Part shown: one piece after another, positions 33,407-42,704 of the stretch
Layout: every line of letters starts with the position of its first letter
Numbering within the stretch: the stretch's first letter is position 1
Position numbers and translations under genes: made by a program
Source: Terrilactibacillus sp. S3-3
GTDB lineage: Bacteria; Bacillota; Bacilli; Bacillales; Sporolactobacillaceae
Length of the DNA: 64,000 nt
Direction of reading: 5' to 3'
Assembly (NCBI GenBank): GCA_030437565.1
Contig: CP129291.1
Coordinates: 2,914,001-2,978,000, forward strand
Notes under the pieces: generated by a model
Seen by the model: the letters and a program-made list of their open reading frames with translations, nothing else
What the model was told of the DNA's origin: nothing
Databases searched by the model: none

Positions 33407-33590
33407 CGCAAAAAAGGACTTATAATAAGGTTCTCCATCCATGACAGAAGTCCTCTTTTTCCAACAAATTTTCTTCTATTCATTGGATTGCCTTTAACGA
33501 CAGTACTTTTGAACAAAACAAATTGTCGTCGATCCCCCGGGAGTTTGAGCACTACTCAGGGTCGACCACAAACATTTCCCACAAACATTG
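33407..33590 (-). promoter_or_regulatory. CRISPR leader, copy 2
   Basis: Aligns along its length with the leader at 22767-22948. Both share GGCTTTATAATAGG versus GGACTTATAATAAGG, AAGTCCTCTTTT, and the inverted repeat TTGTCGTCGA (33523) with TCGACCACAA (33562), including the CCCGGGA between. It has the same orientation, adjoining the last remnant repeat of the mini-array. Confidence 0.85.
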
Positions 33591-33743
33591 ACTTTACTTT
33601 TCCCCCAAACCGGTAATGGACAAAATATCAATCTAAAATCCATTTTAATTTATCAAAATATATCGACTTTTTTCTCGCAAACTTTTATAATAATCTTAAC
33701 CCCTTGCTAATTCCTCAATCCAATCCCCCAGGAGGTTCCCCGC

Positions 33744-34697
33744 ATGACAGCCATCGACCACGATCGCTTGTTCAAAACATTGCTCCGCCATTTTTTTTCG
33801 ATGAATTTCTTGAAGCTTTCTTTCCCGATGTCTACGACGCCCTCAACTTGTCGCAGAAGAAATTCCTGTCCGAAGAACTGTTTCCCGACATCATTGAAGG
33901 AGACAAAAAACGGGCCGACATTATTGCCGAAACGCATTTGAAAAAGTCCGCTGGCGATGTCGTCCTGATCATTCACATTGAGGCCCAAAATTATCCGCAG
34001 AAAAACTTTGCCCAGCGCATGTACATCTACTTCTCAATGATTTATTTAAAATTTCGCAAACCTGTTTTGCCGATCGCCATTTTCAGCTATGATAAGGGTA
34101 AAGAAGCAAGCAACCGATGGACCCTTTCACCCCCTTTTTTTTAGACGTCAACACTTTCCGTTTTTTAAAACTTGAACTGCGAACCCTTAACTGGCGCCGT
34201 TTCATGCACATGAACAACCCGGCCGCTGCCGCATTGATGAGCAAAATGCATTATACGAAACAAGAACGTGTGGAAGTCCGAAAAGTATTTCTTCGCCAAT
34301 TGTTGCACATGGATATTGATGATGCCCATAGAAGCCTGATCAACGGATTCTTTGAAAGCTATCTCCATCTAAATAACGAAGAGGAGGCAAAACTGATGAA
34401 CTTCATCCATTATCGCAAGAGGAAAAAGAAGAGATTCTTTCCAAATGGCCCAATTCATTCCGCGATAGATTTATCAAAGAAGGCTTTGAAAAAAAGGAAA
34501 AAAAAAAAGGGATTGAACAAGGATTTGAGCAAGGAATTGAACAAGGGATTGAGAAAGGCATTTTTGAAGGTGAAAAGAAAGGGAAACAAAAAATTGCCCG
34601 GCAGATGATCCTTAGGCAAATGGATGTAAAGATGATTGCCGAGTTGACCGGATTGACCGTACAGGAAATCGATGCGCTAAAAAAGGAAGATAAGTGA
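33744..34697 (+). CDS. Rpn family recombination-promoting nuclease/putative transposase (frameshifted)
   Basis: PD-(D/E)xK nuclease-like protein of the Rpn/transposase_31 group, about 315 residues. ATG at 33744 follows CAGGAGG. The N-terminus DHDRLFKTLLRHFFxEFLE spans a frame change at a T-run. The nuclease core has RADIIAET and VVLIIHIEAQ with the acidic and Gln residues. The C-terminus contains the typical short repeats EQGFEQGIEQGIEKGI and ends ELTGLTVQEIDALKKED. Further frame changes are near 34130 and 34415. It stands alone on the plus strand beside the CRISPR remnants. Confidence 0.82.
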
Positions 34698-34707
34698 GGC
34701 GGAAAGT

Positions 34708-34743
34708 TGATGAGAGAACTTCATCCATTATCGCGAGAGGAAA
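34708..34743 (+). repeat. fragment duplicated from the Rpn gene
   Basis: ACTTCATCCATTATCGC then GAGAGGAAAA repeats the sequence at 34401-34428 inside the Rpn gene with one difference. It starts 11 bases after that gene's stop and is probably a remnant of a second copy or a recombination scar. Confidence 0.55.
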
Positions 34744-34840
34744 ATTGTTTTCCCCGCCCCATCCTGGCTTTGCCATGCTCGGTTAATCACCTCATTCGCC
34801 GTTTCAATCTTCTTTGAAATCAGCCCGGATTGAAAAACCT

Positions 34841-34875
34841 AAAAAAAGCCGCCGACCCTAATTTGGATCGGCGGC
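34841..34875 (-). terminator. intrinsic terminator of tcyABC
   Basis: GCCGCCGA (34848) pairs with TCGGCGGC (34868), and on the minus strand a run of seven T follows. It lies just beyond the tcyC stop. Confidence 0.88.
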
Positions 34876-34881
34876 GCCGGC

Positions 34882-35640
34882 TTACTCATGCGTAATGTAA
34901 TGATATTTTAAAAAAAAACTGCTTTGTTCTTTCGTGGCGGGTATGGGTGAAAATCTCTTCCGGTGTTCCTTTTTCAATAATCAGGCCGTCATCCATGAAT
35001 ACGACTTGGTCGGCAACATCGCGGGCAAAGCCCATTTCGTGGGTGACGACAACCATCGTCATCCCTTCTTGAGCAAGTGCCTTCATGACCTTCAGCACTT
35101 CGCCGACAAGTTCCGGATCGAGGGCGGATGTCGGTTCATCGAACAGCAGCACATCGGGATGGATAGCGAGCGCGCGGGCGATGCCGACGCGCTGCTGCTG
35201 GCCGCCCGATAATTGATGCGGATAATAACCGGCGAATGCCCTAAGCCCCACTTTATCCAGCAACTCGAGCGCTTCTTTTCCGGCAGACGATTTGTCCTTT
35301 TTCTGCACGGTCACCGGCCCCTCCATCACATTTTCAAGCGCGGTCATATGCGGAAAAAGATGGTAGCCTTGAAAAACCATTCCTGTTTCTTTGCGGAATT
35401 TCCGATCGTCGTCGATTGCTTCAACTTTTTCTGTTTCCCGAAGTCAATGGTTTGATCGCCGAGCCGGATCGTTCCTGAATCAGGTATTTCCAGCAAATTG
35501 ATGCAGCGCAAAAGCGTCGTTTTTCCCGAACCGGATGGGCCGATAATCACCGTTGTCCGGCCTTTTTCCACATGTAGATCAATGCCTTTTAACACTTCAT
35601 TTTCGTTAAATGACTTATGCAGTTTTATAATATCCAGCAT
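34882..35640 (-). CDS. tcyC: amino acid (cystine-type) ABC transporter ATP-binding protein (frameshifted)
   Basis: ATPase of a polar amino acid importer, about 250 residues. [19 protein letters not shown] starts the protein, followed by [14 protein letters not shown] (Walker A), [16 protein letters not shown] (signature), [14 protein letters not shown] (Walker B) and [10 protein letters not shown] (H-loop). The start ATG at 35640 is the conserved one; an upstream in-frame extension is unlikely. A frame change near 35390 lies before the Q-loop ([12 protein letters not shown]). A second, in a T-run near 34915, gives the natural end at 34882. Cystine specificity is inferred from the binding protein. 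Confidence 0.85.
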
Positions 35641-35690
35641 GGCCGTCCCCTCCTGCTCTGCTGCGTCCTGCATCTAACCCATTGCTCCGC

Positions 35691-36373
35691 TTATTTTGCC
35701 ACATGGCGTTCCAGACGCTTTTCGATTTTTGCCTGTAAAAAAAAGAGAGAACCGTACAGAAAATGAGATAAATAAACGCAGCTTCCAAATACAGCCAAAA
35801 AGGTTCGAGACGTACCGCCGCGATTTCTTCAGTCTTTTGAAACAGTTCGGGCAAGGTTATGGTGGCCGCGAGTGATGTATCTTTTACCAGACTAATAAAC
35901 GAGTTGCTGAGCGGCGGCGGAATCGAAACTCTCGCTGCCTGCGGCAAGATGATCCGCCTCATGGCTTGAGATCTCGTCATGCCGATGGAATAGGCCGCCT
36001 CCCATTGCCCCTTGCCAATCGAAGCAATCGCTGCGCGAATGATTTCCGAATCGTACGCACCGACGTTGAGCGTAAAGCCGATGACCGCCGCTGTAAGCGG
36101 ACTGAGCGTCAGCCCGAGGTTCGGCAGGCCGTAAAAGATAATAAACAGCTGAACAAGCAGCGGGGTTCCCCGGAATATCCAGACATAGAATTTGGCAATC
36201 CCGACAAGCGGCCAAAAGGCCGACCTTCTGGCCAAAGCAGTGAAAAAAGCCAAGACAATGCCGAGTGCAAACGTAATCAGCGTCACAGGAATGGTATAGG
36301 CAAAACCCGCTTTTAATATTGGATAAAACGACTGGATCAGCACATGAATAATAGTTTGTGTGCGGTCACCCAT
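35691..36373 (-). CDS. tcyB: amino acid (cystine-type) ABC transporter permease (frameshifted at end)
   Basis: Inner-membrane permease with about five hydrophobic segments in 228 residues. The family signature is FRGTPLLVQLFIIFYGLPNLG, and the EAA loop reads GQWEAAYSIGMTRSQAMRRI. ATG at 36373 has AGGTGA upstream. One missing T in a run near 35740 restores a basic C-terminus, LQAKIEKRLERHVAK, and the stop at 35691. It follows the binding protein gene by about 18 bp and precedes the ATPase gene by 50 bp. Confidence 0.87.
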
Positions 36374-36391
36374 GATCAATCACCTGAATCA

Positions 36392-37191
36392 TTATTTTGA
36401 AACGTCCGTCCGAAATTTTTTTTTTCGAGATTTTCAGATAGGTGCCGTCTTTTTTCATCTCTTTAAGGGCCTGATTAAACTTGTCAACCAGTTTTCCGCT
36501 GCCTTTGCGGAACAAAAAGGCACTCTTGGCCGCGTCTTTTTGTTCGTAAACCGTTTCAATCGGCAAATCGGGACGCGTTTTTTTCTTCATCGTTAGATAC
36601 GACAGGCTGTCGTTGATCGTTGCATCAATTCGGCCCGATGTTAACAGGTTAACCGCTCCATCAAAGCCGTCAACCGTCGTCACTTGAGCACCGTTGTCTT
36701 CGGCAATTTGGCGGAAGTTGCTGCCGAGCGATTGCGCTACTTTTTTGCCTTTCAAATCCTTAAAACTTTTAATGCCGGTATGGCTTTTTTTTTTAACAAT
36801 AACCACCGATCTCGATACAATATAAGGATCAGAGAAATCATATTTCTTTTGGCGATCAGGATTAATCCCGACTTCATTAGCCACCATGTCGTAACGTTTA
36901 TCGTCCAGGCCCGAGCATGCCTGCCCATTTTGTTTCAATGAATTTCGGTTTTTTACACCGACTCTTTTTGCGGCCTCAGTCGCAATATCAATATCAAAAC
37001 CGGTCAGTTTATTCGATTTGTCACGATAAGTAAACGGCGGATAGGTGCCTTCCGTGCCAATCGTGATCGTACCTTTTTTTTTTGACTTTGCTATATAAGT
37101 CATTGTTTGCCTTTTGACTTTGTCCGCTGCTGCATGCAGAGAAGACAAGTATGAGCGCAAGAGATAAAAACAGGACAAAAAGTTTTTTCAT
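36392..37191 (-). CDS. tcyA: amino acid (cystine-type) ABC transporter binding lipoprotein (frameshifted)
   Basis: Extracellular solute-binding lipoprotein, about 267 residues. The signal peptide starts KKLFVLFLSLALILVFSAC, with FSAC as the lipobox. GTEGTYPPFTYRD, GFDIDIATEAAKRVG and KYDFSDPYIVSRSVVIV match TcyA-like family 3 binding proteins. Homopolymer changes near 37080 and 36800 and at the end (A-run near 36420) disturb the frame; the natural stop is about 36392. Promoter boxes at 37239-37267 lie upstream. TcyA is suggested by similarity to B. subtilis cystine-binding proteins; glutamine or another amino acid remains possible. Confidence 0.82.
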
Positions 37192-37238
37192 CAGTAAATC
37201 CCCCAGTTGTCTTATAGGAATTAAAAAGTATCCACCTT

Positions 37239-37267
37239 ATTCTAAAGCCTGTAGAATCGCTCGTCAA
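37239..37267 (-). promoter_or_regulatory. sigma-A promoter of tcyABC
   Basis: On the minus strand TTGACG and TAGAAT are separated by exactly 17 bases, ending about 47 bases before the tcyA start. Confidence 0.7.
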
Positions 37268-37352
37268 GGAAAATGTGGCCATGCTGTCTTTTTATGATGG
37301 GTTCAATGTATCATTCCTATGCCGGCGATCTCAAAAAGCTGCCCGCGGCTAA

Positions 37353-37386
37353 TAAAAAAGGCCCGATCAAAAGTTTCCTTTTGGCC
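37353..37386 (-). terminator. terminator-like hairpin upstream of tcyABC
   Basis: CAAAAG and CTTTTG plus flanking GGC/GCC pair around TTTC, with TTTTTT following on the minus strand. A TATAAT box lies about 100 bases upstream at 37487-37492, so a transcript of roughly 120 nt could end here. Confidence 0.55.
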
Positions 37387-37523
37387 AAGTCCTTGATCAC
37401 TTCTGTTCATTTTTCTTTCATTTACCGCCTTACCAATCAATTCTTAACATAATTGATATTTTAATCTAAATTTAAGATAAACTTGCTAGATTATACTTGT
37501 AAAGTAAAGACCCCCTTTAATAA

Positions 37524-37557
37524 AACAAGCCCGTCTCGATGGGCTTGTTTTTTTTTC
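37524..37557 (-). terminator. intrinsic terminator of the DUF62 gene
   Basis: CAAGCCC pairs with GGGCTTG over an 8-base loop. Its position directly after the stop fits the minus-strand gene, and a T-run on the other strand makes it potentially bidirectional. Confidence 0.8.
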
Positions 37558-38399
37558 TCAAACTTTTTGAAATGAAATGTGCCAGCTCGTGCCGGTGCCG
37601 ATATTATATGCCTTGGCAAAAGAGCCCTGGTTGAGTGCCACACCTATGTTTTCAAGAGAATTCACATAAATGAGCGGTTCACCGACGCTGACGGCGGCGA
37701 ATGAACGGGCAAACACCATTCGATTTTTATAAACTTTGCGTGTATCATTTTGAATTTTAACTTCCAGACGATCACCATATTGAACATCCAGATTGTAAAA
37801 AAGTTTACAGCCGATATTTGTCCACAGATTGCCAAACCGGACATCGAGAATATCGATCATCCCGCTTACTTTGCCGTCTTCTTCATAGGCCTCAATGATT
37901 GGCAGATCGAGATTGAATCGATCGGCACTTGTTCGCCAAAACATTCAAAATCAATTTTACCCGAAGCCAGTTTTGCGCCGATATAAGCATAAATATCCCG
38001 TCCGTAAAAAGTATAAGATTCGCCGGCACTCGGCAGTTTATTCGCTTTTTCATCGAAGACACGTGCGCGAACAATGTCCGACTTTTTTTTTTTGATATGT
38101 GTCAGTGTGCCGTTATCAGGTGTAATGATGTATTGATGGCGGACGGTCTCCGCGATAATACTGCGCCGGGTTGAACCGACACCCGGATCGACGACAGATA
38201 CAAATACCGTTCCCTCAGGCCAATAGTCGATCGTCTGCCTTAGCCGGTAGGATGCTTCCCAAATATTGTATTGCGGAATATCATGTGTCAGATCAAAAAT
38301 ACGCAGCTCCGGATCGACTGTATTGGCCACACCGTACATCGCACTAACCGCACCATCACCTAATCCAAAATCTGTTTGAAATACCAATGCTCGACCCAT
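37558..38399 (-). CDS. SAM hydroxide adenosyltransferase family protein (DUF62, frameshifted)
   Basis: DUF62 proteins split S-adenosylmethionine with hydroxide to adenosine and methionine. About 280 residues. The start is GRALVFQTDFGLGDGAVSAM, with the family's DFG segment, then DLTHDIPQYNIWEASYRL, VVDPGVGSTRR and ITPDNGTL. The second half (PIIEAYEEDGKVSGMIDILD and GVALNQGSFAKAYNI) follows a frame change near 37905. Another T/A-run near 38085 adds lysines. It stands alone with its own terminator. A T-box leader 440 bp upstream on the same strand may or may not control it. Confidence 0.85.
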
Positions 38400-38522
38400 C
38401 GTCGATCCCTCATTTCTATATTTGTTTTGTACTATTCTTGATCTATTAAAGCCCCAGCTTTTTGTTAACTATCACGTACAGCATAAACCAAGTTCATCCT
38501 GCTAAAAATTCTTTCTATTAGG

Positions 38523-38591
38523 TCAAAACCTATCTGACCTCCCGATCATCATGCCCGAACGCCGATCCGCCCATTCCTGATATTTACTCAT
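38523..38591 (-). CDS. possible 22-residue peptide between T-box and DUF62 gene
   Basis: ATG at 38591 behind AAAGGA encodes SKYQEWADRRSGMMIGRSDR plus a final Phe. It may be a leader peptide or the stub of a lost T-box-controlled gene. No family recognised. Confidence 0.3.
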   Translation of the reverse strand: MSKYQEWADRRSGMMIGRSDRF

Positions 38592-38844
38592 GACGAACTA
38601 TCCTTTATCGAGCGATCCATCGCCTGTTTTCTAATTTCTATGCTGCCTGTGTTCAGGTATACTTCGAATATCGGTGAACTACCGCCAAACCTTTCTGAAT
38701 AAATCTAGCGTTTATCTTGCTTTTACAGTAAAGTTCCTGCCGCCTCGTTCAGACTACGGCTCTAAGTCTAAAAAATTCACGCCCACTTTAGTCTCATTGC
38801 ACGGTCGCAGGCGGGACGTCTCCCGCTTTTCCTGGGCAAATTAA
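38592..38844. other. non-coding stretch downstream of the T-box
   Basis: Contains the palindrome GCGGGAGACGTCCCGC near 38808 and an AGACTTAGAGCCGTAGTCT hairpin near 38750, but no recognisable gene. If the T-box once controlled a gene, this is where it would have begun. Confidence 0.4.
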
Positions 38845-39150
38845 AAAACCCCGCCCTTATTCATTATAAGGACGAGGTTTCTTCCACGTGGTACCACCCA
38901 TATTTACCGATAGTAGTTTCTACTATCGGCCTCAACAAGTACGGAGCATCTAAAGACAGCTCTTATACTGCGGTTTTGATAACAAGAACCAACTTGTCGC
39001 AGCCTACTGACATCAGTTTCTTAATGACGCGTTCAGTGCGCAGCTCGGAGGCCATTGTTCAAGCGCCCATTTTTGCTTCTTTTCACCTGGCGGAAGCTCT
39101 CTATGGAAAAATTAAACGCCCTACTTTTTTCTCTTCATCGCTTTTTTATT
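38845..39150 (-). promoter_or_regulatory. T-box leader (tRNA-sensing riboswitch)
   Basis: On the minus strand the leader has an AGAGAGCTTC stem I start (39091-39102) and a GGTGAAAA loop. A specifier region TTGAACAATGGCC and the perfect stem III CCGATAGTAG/CTACTATCGG follow. The T-box GGGTGGTACCACG lies at 38887-38899. A terminator hairpin with CGTCCTTAT and ATAAGGGCG ends in TTTTTT (38847-38880). By alignment with other T-boxes the specifier is probably ATG (Met, 39053-39055), but GGC (Gly) cannot be excluded. No aminoacyl-tRNA synthetase or amino acid gene follows directly. Confidence 0.85.
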
Positions 39151-39270
39151 GTGGGTAGTGAGACTATTGCCATTATAGCTTTATAAAAAAGAAAGATCAA
39201 GAATTTATTGTTTGCACAAAATGCGGTCACGCGCTGCTTTTTTATAAAACTTTCCATGCGGGGTTAGCCG

Positions 39271-39565
39271 CGTTCTTTGATCAACTTTTGACGGTTTATT
39301 AACGACTTTTCGCTTTTTATTTACGAGAATAATGCGTTTTTATACAACTTTTCCAAAGCGAGGTCCGGCACTCCTCTTTGATCAACTTTTGACGGTTTAT
39401 TAACGACTTTCGCTTTTTATTTACGAGAATAATGCGTTTTTTTTATACAACTTTTCCAAAGCAAGGTCCAGCGTACCTTCTTTAAACAACTTTTGACGGT
39501 TTATTAACGACTTTTCGCTTTTTATTTACGAGAATAATGCGTTTTTATACAACTTTACAAAAATT
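39271..39565. repeat. three tandem copies of a ~102-bp non-coding repeat
   Basis: The unit beginning TCAACTTTTGACGG (39281), TCAACTTTTGACGG (39382) and ACAACTTTTGACGG (39485) recurs with periods of about 101 and 104 bp. All copies carry TTTATTAACGAC, TTTATTTACGAG and AATAATGCG. Differences are mostly T-run lengths and a variable segment before each copy. They fill the space between the sigma-54 activator gene and the T-box. Confidence 0.88.
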
Positions 39566-39602
39566 TTGCCGATCTTTATCTTTGCATCGAGCCGTGCTGC
39601 GA

Positions 39603-41390
39603 TCAACGCTTAATTTCAATTTGATACTGGCGCATTTTCTTATAAAGAGTCGTACGCGACATATCCAGCTTCTTTGCAACTTTGCTGACATTCGCTCCCG
39701 TTTCTTTCAAATAATTTAAGATTAAATCTTTTTCTGTACCTGAAGAATCAACAATCGTTTTACTCCCGGTAATCGGTTTGGCATCCTCTGATTTACAAAT
39801 ATAGGCATCCAGATTTCGCCCTTCAATAACCGACTGAAAATGGGCCAGGTAATAGCTTCTCTCCACAATATTGTTTAATTCGCGAATATTTCCCGGCCAG
39901 TGATAAGCCATAGAAGATCCAATGCCTTGGCTGAAAATCGCTTTTGAGTCCGTTTTTTTTTTTTTTTGTTTAGTTTCTCAAGAAAAAAGTTAGCTAATTC
40001 AGGGATATCATCGATCCGCTCTCTTAGCGGAATCAGTTCCAGTTGAAAAACACTGAGTCTATAATACAAATCACTGCGAAACGTGCCATTGTAGGCAATT
40101 TCATCCATGATATTTTTATTCGTTGCCGCGACAATTCTGACATCAACGGGTATCGGTGTATAGCCCCCGACACGCGTGATCTTTTTTTCTTGAAGGACAC
40201 GCAGTAAAGTGACCTGCAAGTCCAACGGCATTTCGCCGATCTCATCCAGAAAAATTGTCCCGCCGTTTGCTGCTTCAAATAAGCCGGCCTTCCCTCCTCT
40301 TTTTGCTCCGGTAAACGCACCGTCAACGTAGCCGAACAGCTCGGAATAATTAATTCCTTTGATATGGCGCCACAGTTGACGGCAACGAAGGGCTTTTTGC
40401 TGCGGCTGCTTTCATTGTGAATGCATGGCATTGGCAAATAACTCCTTTCCGGTTCCGCTCTCCCCGATGATCAAGATATTGGCATCGGTGTTGGCCGCGA
40501 TCTTGGCCATCGTAATCGTATTAAGAAATTTTTCATTCAGGCCAATAATGGTTTGAAAGGTCATCCGCGCTGTTCCATCAGTCTCCTGCGATTGACCGCT
40601 GTTGATCGGTTTTATGTAAATGAGACAGGCATCCATCCAGCGCTGAAGACGGATATCAAAAACTTCATTTTCAACTTTTTTTCGCAGTTGTTTTTTCTCT
40701 TGTACTATCGAGATGTTCAAGGCGATGGATCAGCAATTGGATCAGCGACGGTTTTTTATCGATCAGATAATCGGCCAGCTCGTTCGAGAACAAAATCTTC
40801 TCATCGCGGACAAGAAGAAATCCCTCACTTGTTTGATTGGTTGCCTCTCTCAGCGTTCTTTCAAAGAGGCTTTTCTTTTGTTCCATACGGATGAATTGAA
40901 CAAAAGCATCCGTAAACAGCTTAAATGCCCGGATCTGGCCGGATAACTCATTATAATCATCGAGTCCCGCCAGTATCCCTAACACGCCCATGCAATTTTT
41001 TCCGTTCAAAATAGGAATGCCGGCCGTGACCGATTCTTTTAAATACGGGTAATCATGCTCGCTCCCCTGCACGATAGCGTCTCGTTTACCGATCAATGCC
41101 AGCCCGAATCCGTTTTTGCCTCTGGCGTCAACCGACCATTTCGTCCCCAATTCCGCTCCTTTATGGCTCCAGGCAAACCGCGGGTTGTCAATTCTTTCAA
41201 TTAAGATGCCATCGGAGTCAAGCAGAAAGAATTGATAAGAATAATTGTCTGGCAGCCGGTTCAAAAAAGGCATGTAATGCTTCCATCTTTCTTGGCGAAT
41301 TTTCAATTGTTCGTCTGTCATCACACGGCTCTGGAATGGATGGGCCAAACCTGGTATACGAAACGAGAGATTTGATGACGCATAGGACAT
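39603..41390 (-). CDS. sigma-54-dependent enhancer-binding activator (AcoR-like, frameshifted)
   Basis: Transcription activator for RNA polymerase-sigma54, about 595 residues. The N-terminal half is a GAF-like sensor ([13 protein letters not shown] to [14 protein letters not shown]), then a PAS-like segment ([17 protein letters not shown]). The AAA+ domain has [15 protein letters not shown] (Walker A), [11 protein letters not shown] (the sigma-54 contact motif), [14 protein letters not shown] (Walker B) and [12 protein letters not shown]. The C-terminus is a Fis-type HTH ([19 protein letters not shown]). Frame changes include a T15 run near 39960. It begins 17 bases after the AmiC-like gene and is co-transcribed with it, divergent from amiE, whose promoter it probably activates. 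Confidence 0.88.
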
Positions 41391-41407
41391 AAACGGTGTC
41401 GGAGCAA

Positions 41408-42472
41408 TTAGGGCTTGGACTCCCAAACGATTTCAAACTCGCCTTGTTCGGTTACATGACCGATTCTCGCACATTGCCATAGGTGATGATTATTTTCATC
41501 AAATCGAATATATCCCTGAGGGGAGTCAAAAGCCGCCGAGTTCAGCTCTCTTCTGATCGAATCGATAGTCAGCCGCCGGGTTTTTTTCAGAGCATCGCTC
41601 AACAGATAAATACTGTTATACGTATTTTGCATGACCGAACTGATCGTATCCGAACGGAATCTTTTCTTATAGGCCTCGATAAAGGCCTGATTGGCCGGTG
41701 AATCGACCGTCTTAAAATATGGAAAAAAAGAAGAAAAAATATTTTTGTTATACCGGGCGATATCCATGGCCTGAATTTCTGTTTCGGCCGTGATCGGGCT
41801 GCAGAGCGGCTGGGCCAATCCATAGCGATGGAACTGTTCATAGAAAGCCACCGCACTGTCGCCGATTAATGTTGAAAAAACAATGTCCGGCTTAAGACGC
41901 TCAATGTCATTAATAAAATATGCTCGTAATTTTGCGTTCCAAGCGGCGTATAGGCCTCGCCGACGACGCGGCCGCCGTTGACGTTTAACAGCTCGTACAT
42001 ATGTTTATTTGTCATTCTTGGAAAAATGTAGTCCGATCCAACAAGATAGAACGACATCCCCAACTGAGAAATCATCCACGGAATAAAAAATTGCAGCTGC
42101 TGATTGGGCAAAGCACCCGTGTAGTAAATCCATTTGTTTTGTTCATTGCCTTCGTAAAGAGTTGGGTAAAAAAAAGAAGGACATTATATTGTTTTAATAC
42201 GGGTATGACGGCTTTTCTGCAGGCTGAGGTATAGGGACCGATGAGAATTCGGACGTTTTCTTTCTCAATCAAATATTTTGCTTTTTCTTTGGCAAACAAC
42301 GGATCGGAAGCGACATCTTCAACAAAAGGCTCAATCGGCATGCCATGAATACCTCCCGCATCATTAATCTGTTGAATCGCCAGAAGCGCAGAGCGGCACT
42401 GCCCGACTTCTGTATCGCCGTACAGCCCGTCAAGGAAAACAAAAGACCTACCTTTATCCTTTTATCGTCCAT
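41408..42472 (-). CDS. AmiC-like amide-sensing, periplasmic-binding-fold protein (frameshifted)
   Basis: Family similar to Pseudomonas AmiC, which binds short amides and controls amidase expression. About 354 residues with no signal peptide, so cytoplasmic. It starts DDKRIKVGLLFSLTG. Motifs include IEPFVEDVASDPLFAKEKAK, ILIGPYTSACRKAVIPVL, YLVGSDYIFPRMTN and GGRVVGEAYTPLGTQNYE, which match AmiC and branched-chain binding proteins. ATG at 42472 is preferred over GTG 42481 because AAAGG sits 8 bases ahead. Frame changes near 42400, 42165, 42115 and 41905. Its place before the sigma-54 activator and opposite amiE suggests it tells the activator whether amides are present. Confidence 0.8.
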
Positions 42473-42556
42473 TTTTGACACCTTTCCTTACAGAAAGAAT
42501 AAATGTACGCTTTATTATAATACAAAGTGACAGAAAAATCATAATGTTTAACATCT

Positions 42557-42593
42557 TTGAACAAAATTGAACATTTTGTGTCAACTCTGTTCA
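42557..42593. promoter_or_regulatory. candidate upstream activator sites for amiE
   Basis: TTGAACA occurs at 42557-42563 and 42567-42573, and the inverted form TGTTCA at 42588-42593. They lie 40-80 bp upstream of the sigma-54 promoter, closer than classical enhancers but in the only space available between the divergent genes. Confidence 0.4.
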
Positions 42594-42633
42594 CATGTAT
42601 TGTCGGAAATTGCGTTATATAAACGTTTTAATT

Positions 42634-42650
42634 TTGGCATGTTTCTTGCA
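42634..42650 (+). promoter_or_regulatory. sigma-54 promoter of the amiE operon
   Basis: TTGGCATG, TTTC, TTGCA has the -24 GG and -12 GC doublets exactly 10 bases apart, close to the consensus TGGCAC-N5-TTGC. It lies 55 bases before the amiE start codon. Confidence 0.85.
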
Positions 42651-42704
42651 ATAAAAAGGACAGAGTGAAAATCACTCATAACGAATAAATGGGAGGTTTT
42701 TATT

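Noticed and set aside
41408..42472. The AmiC-like gene as an ABC transporter binding protein
   Set aside because: It lacks a signal peptide and transporter genes, and sits in an operon with a sigma-54 activator opposite amidase genes.
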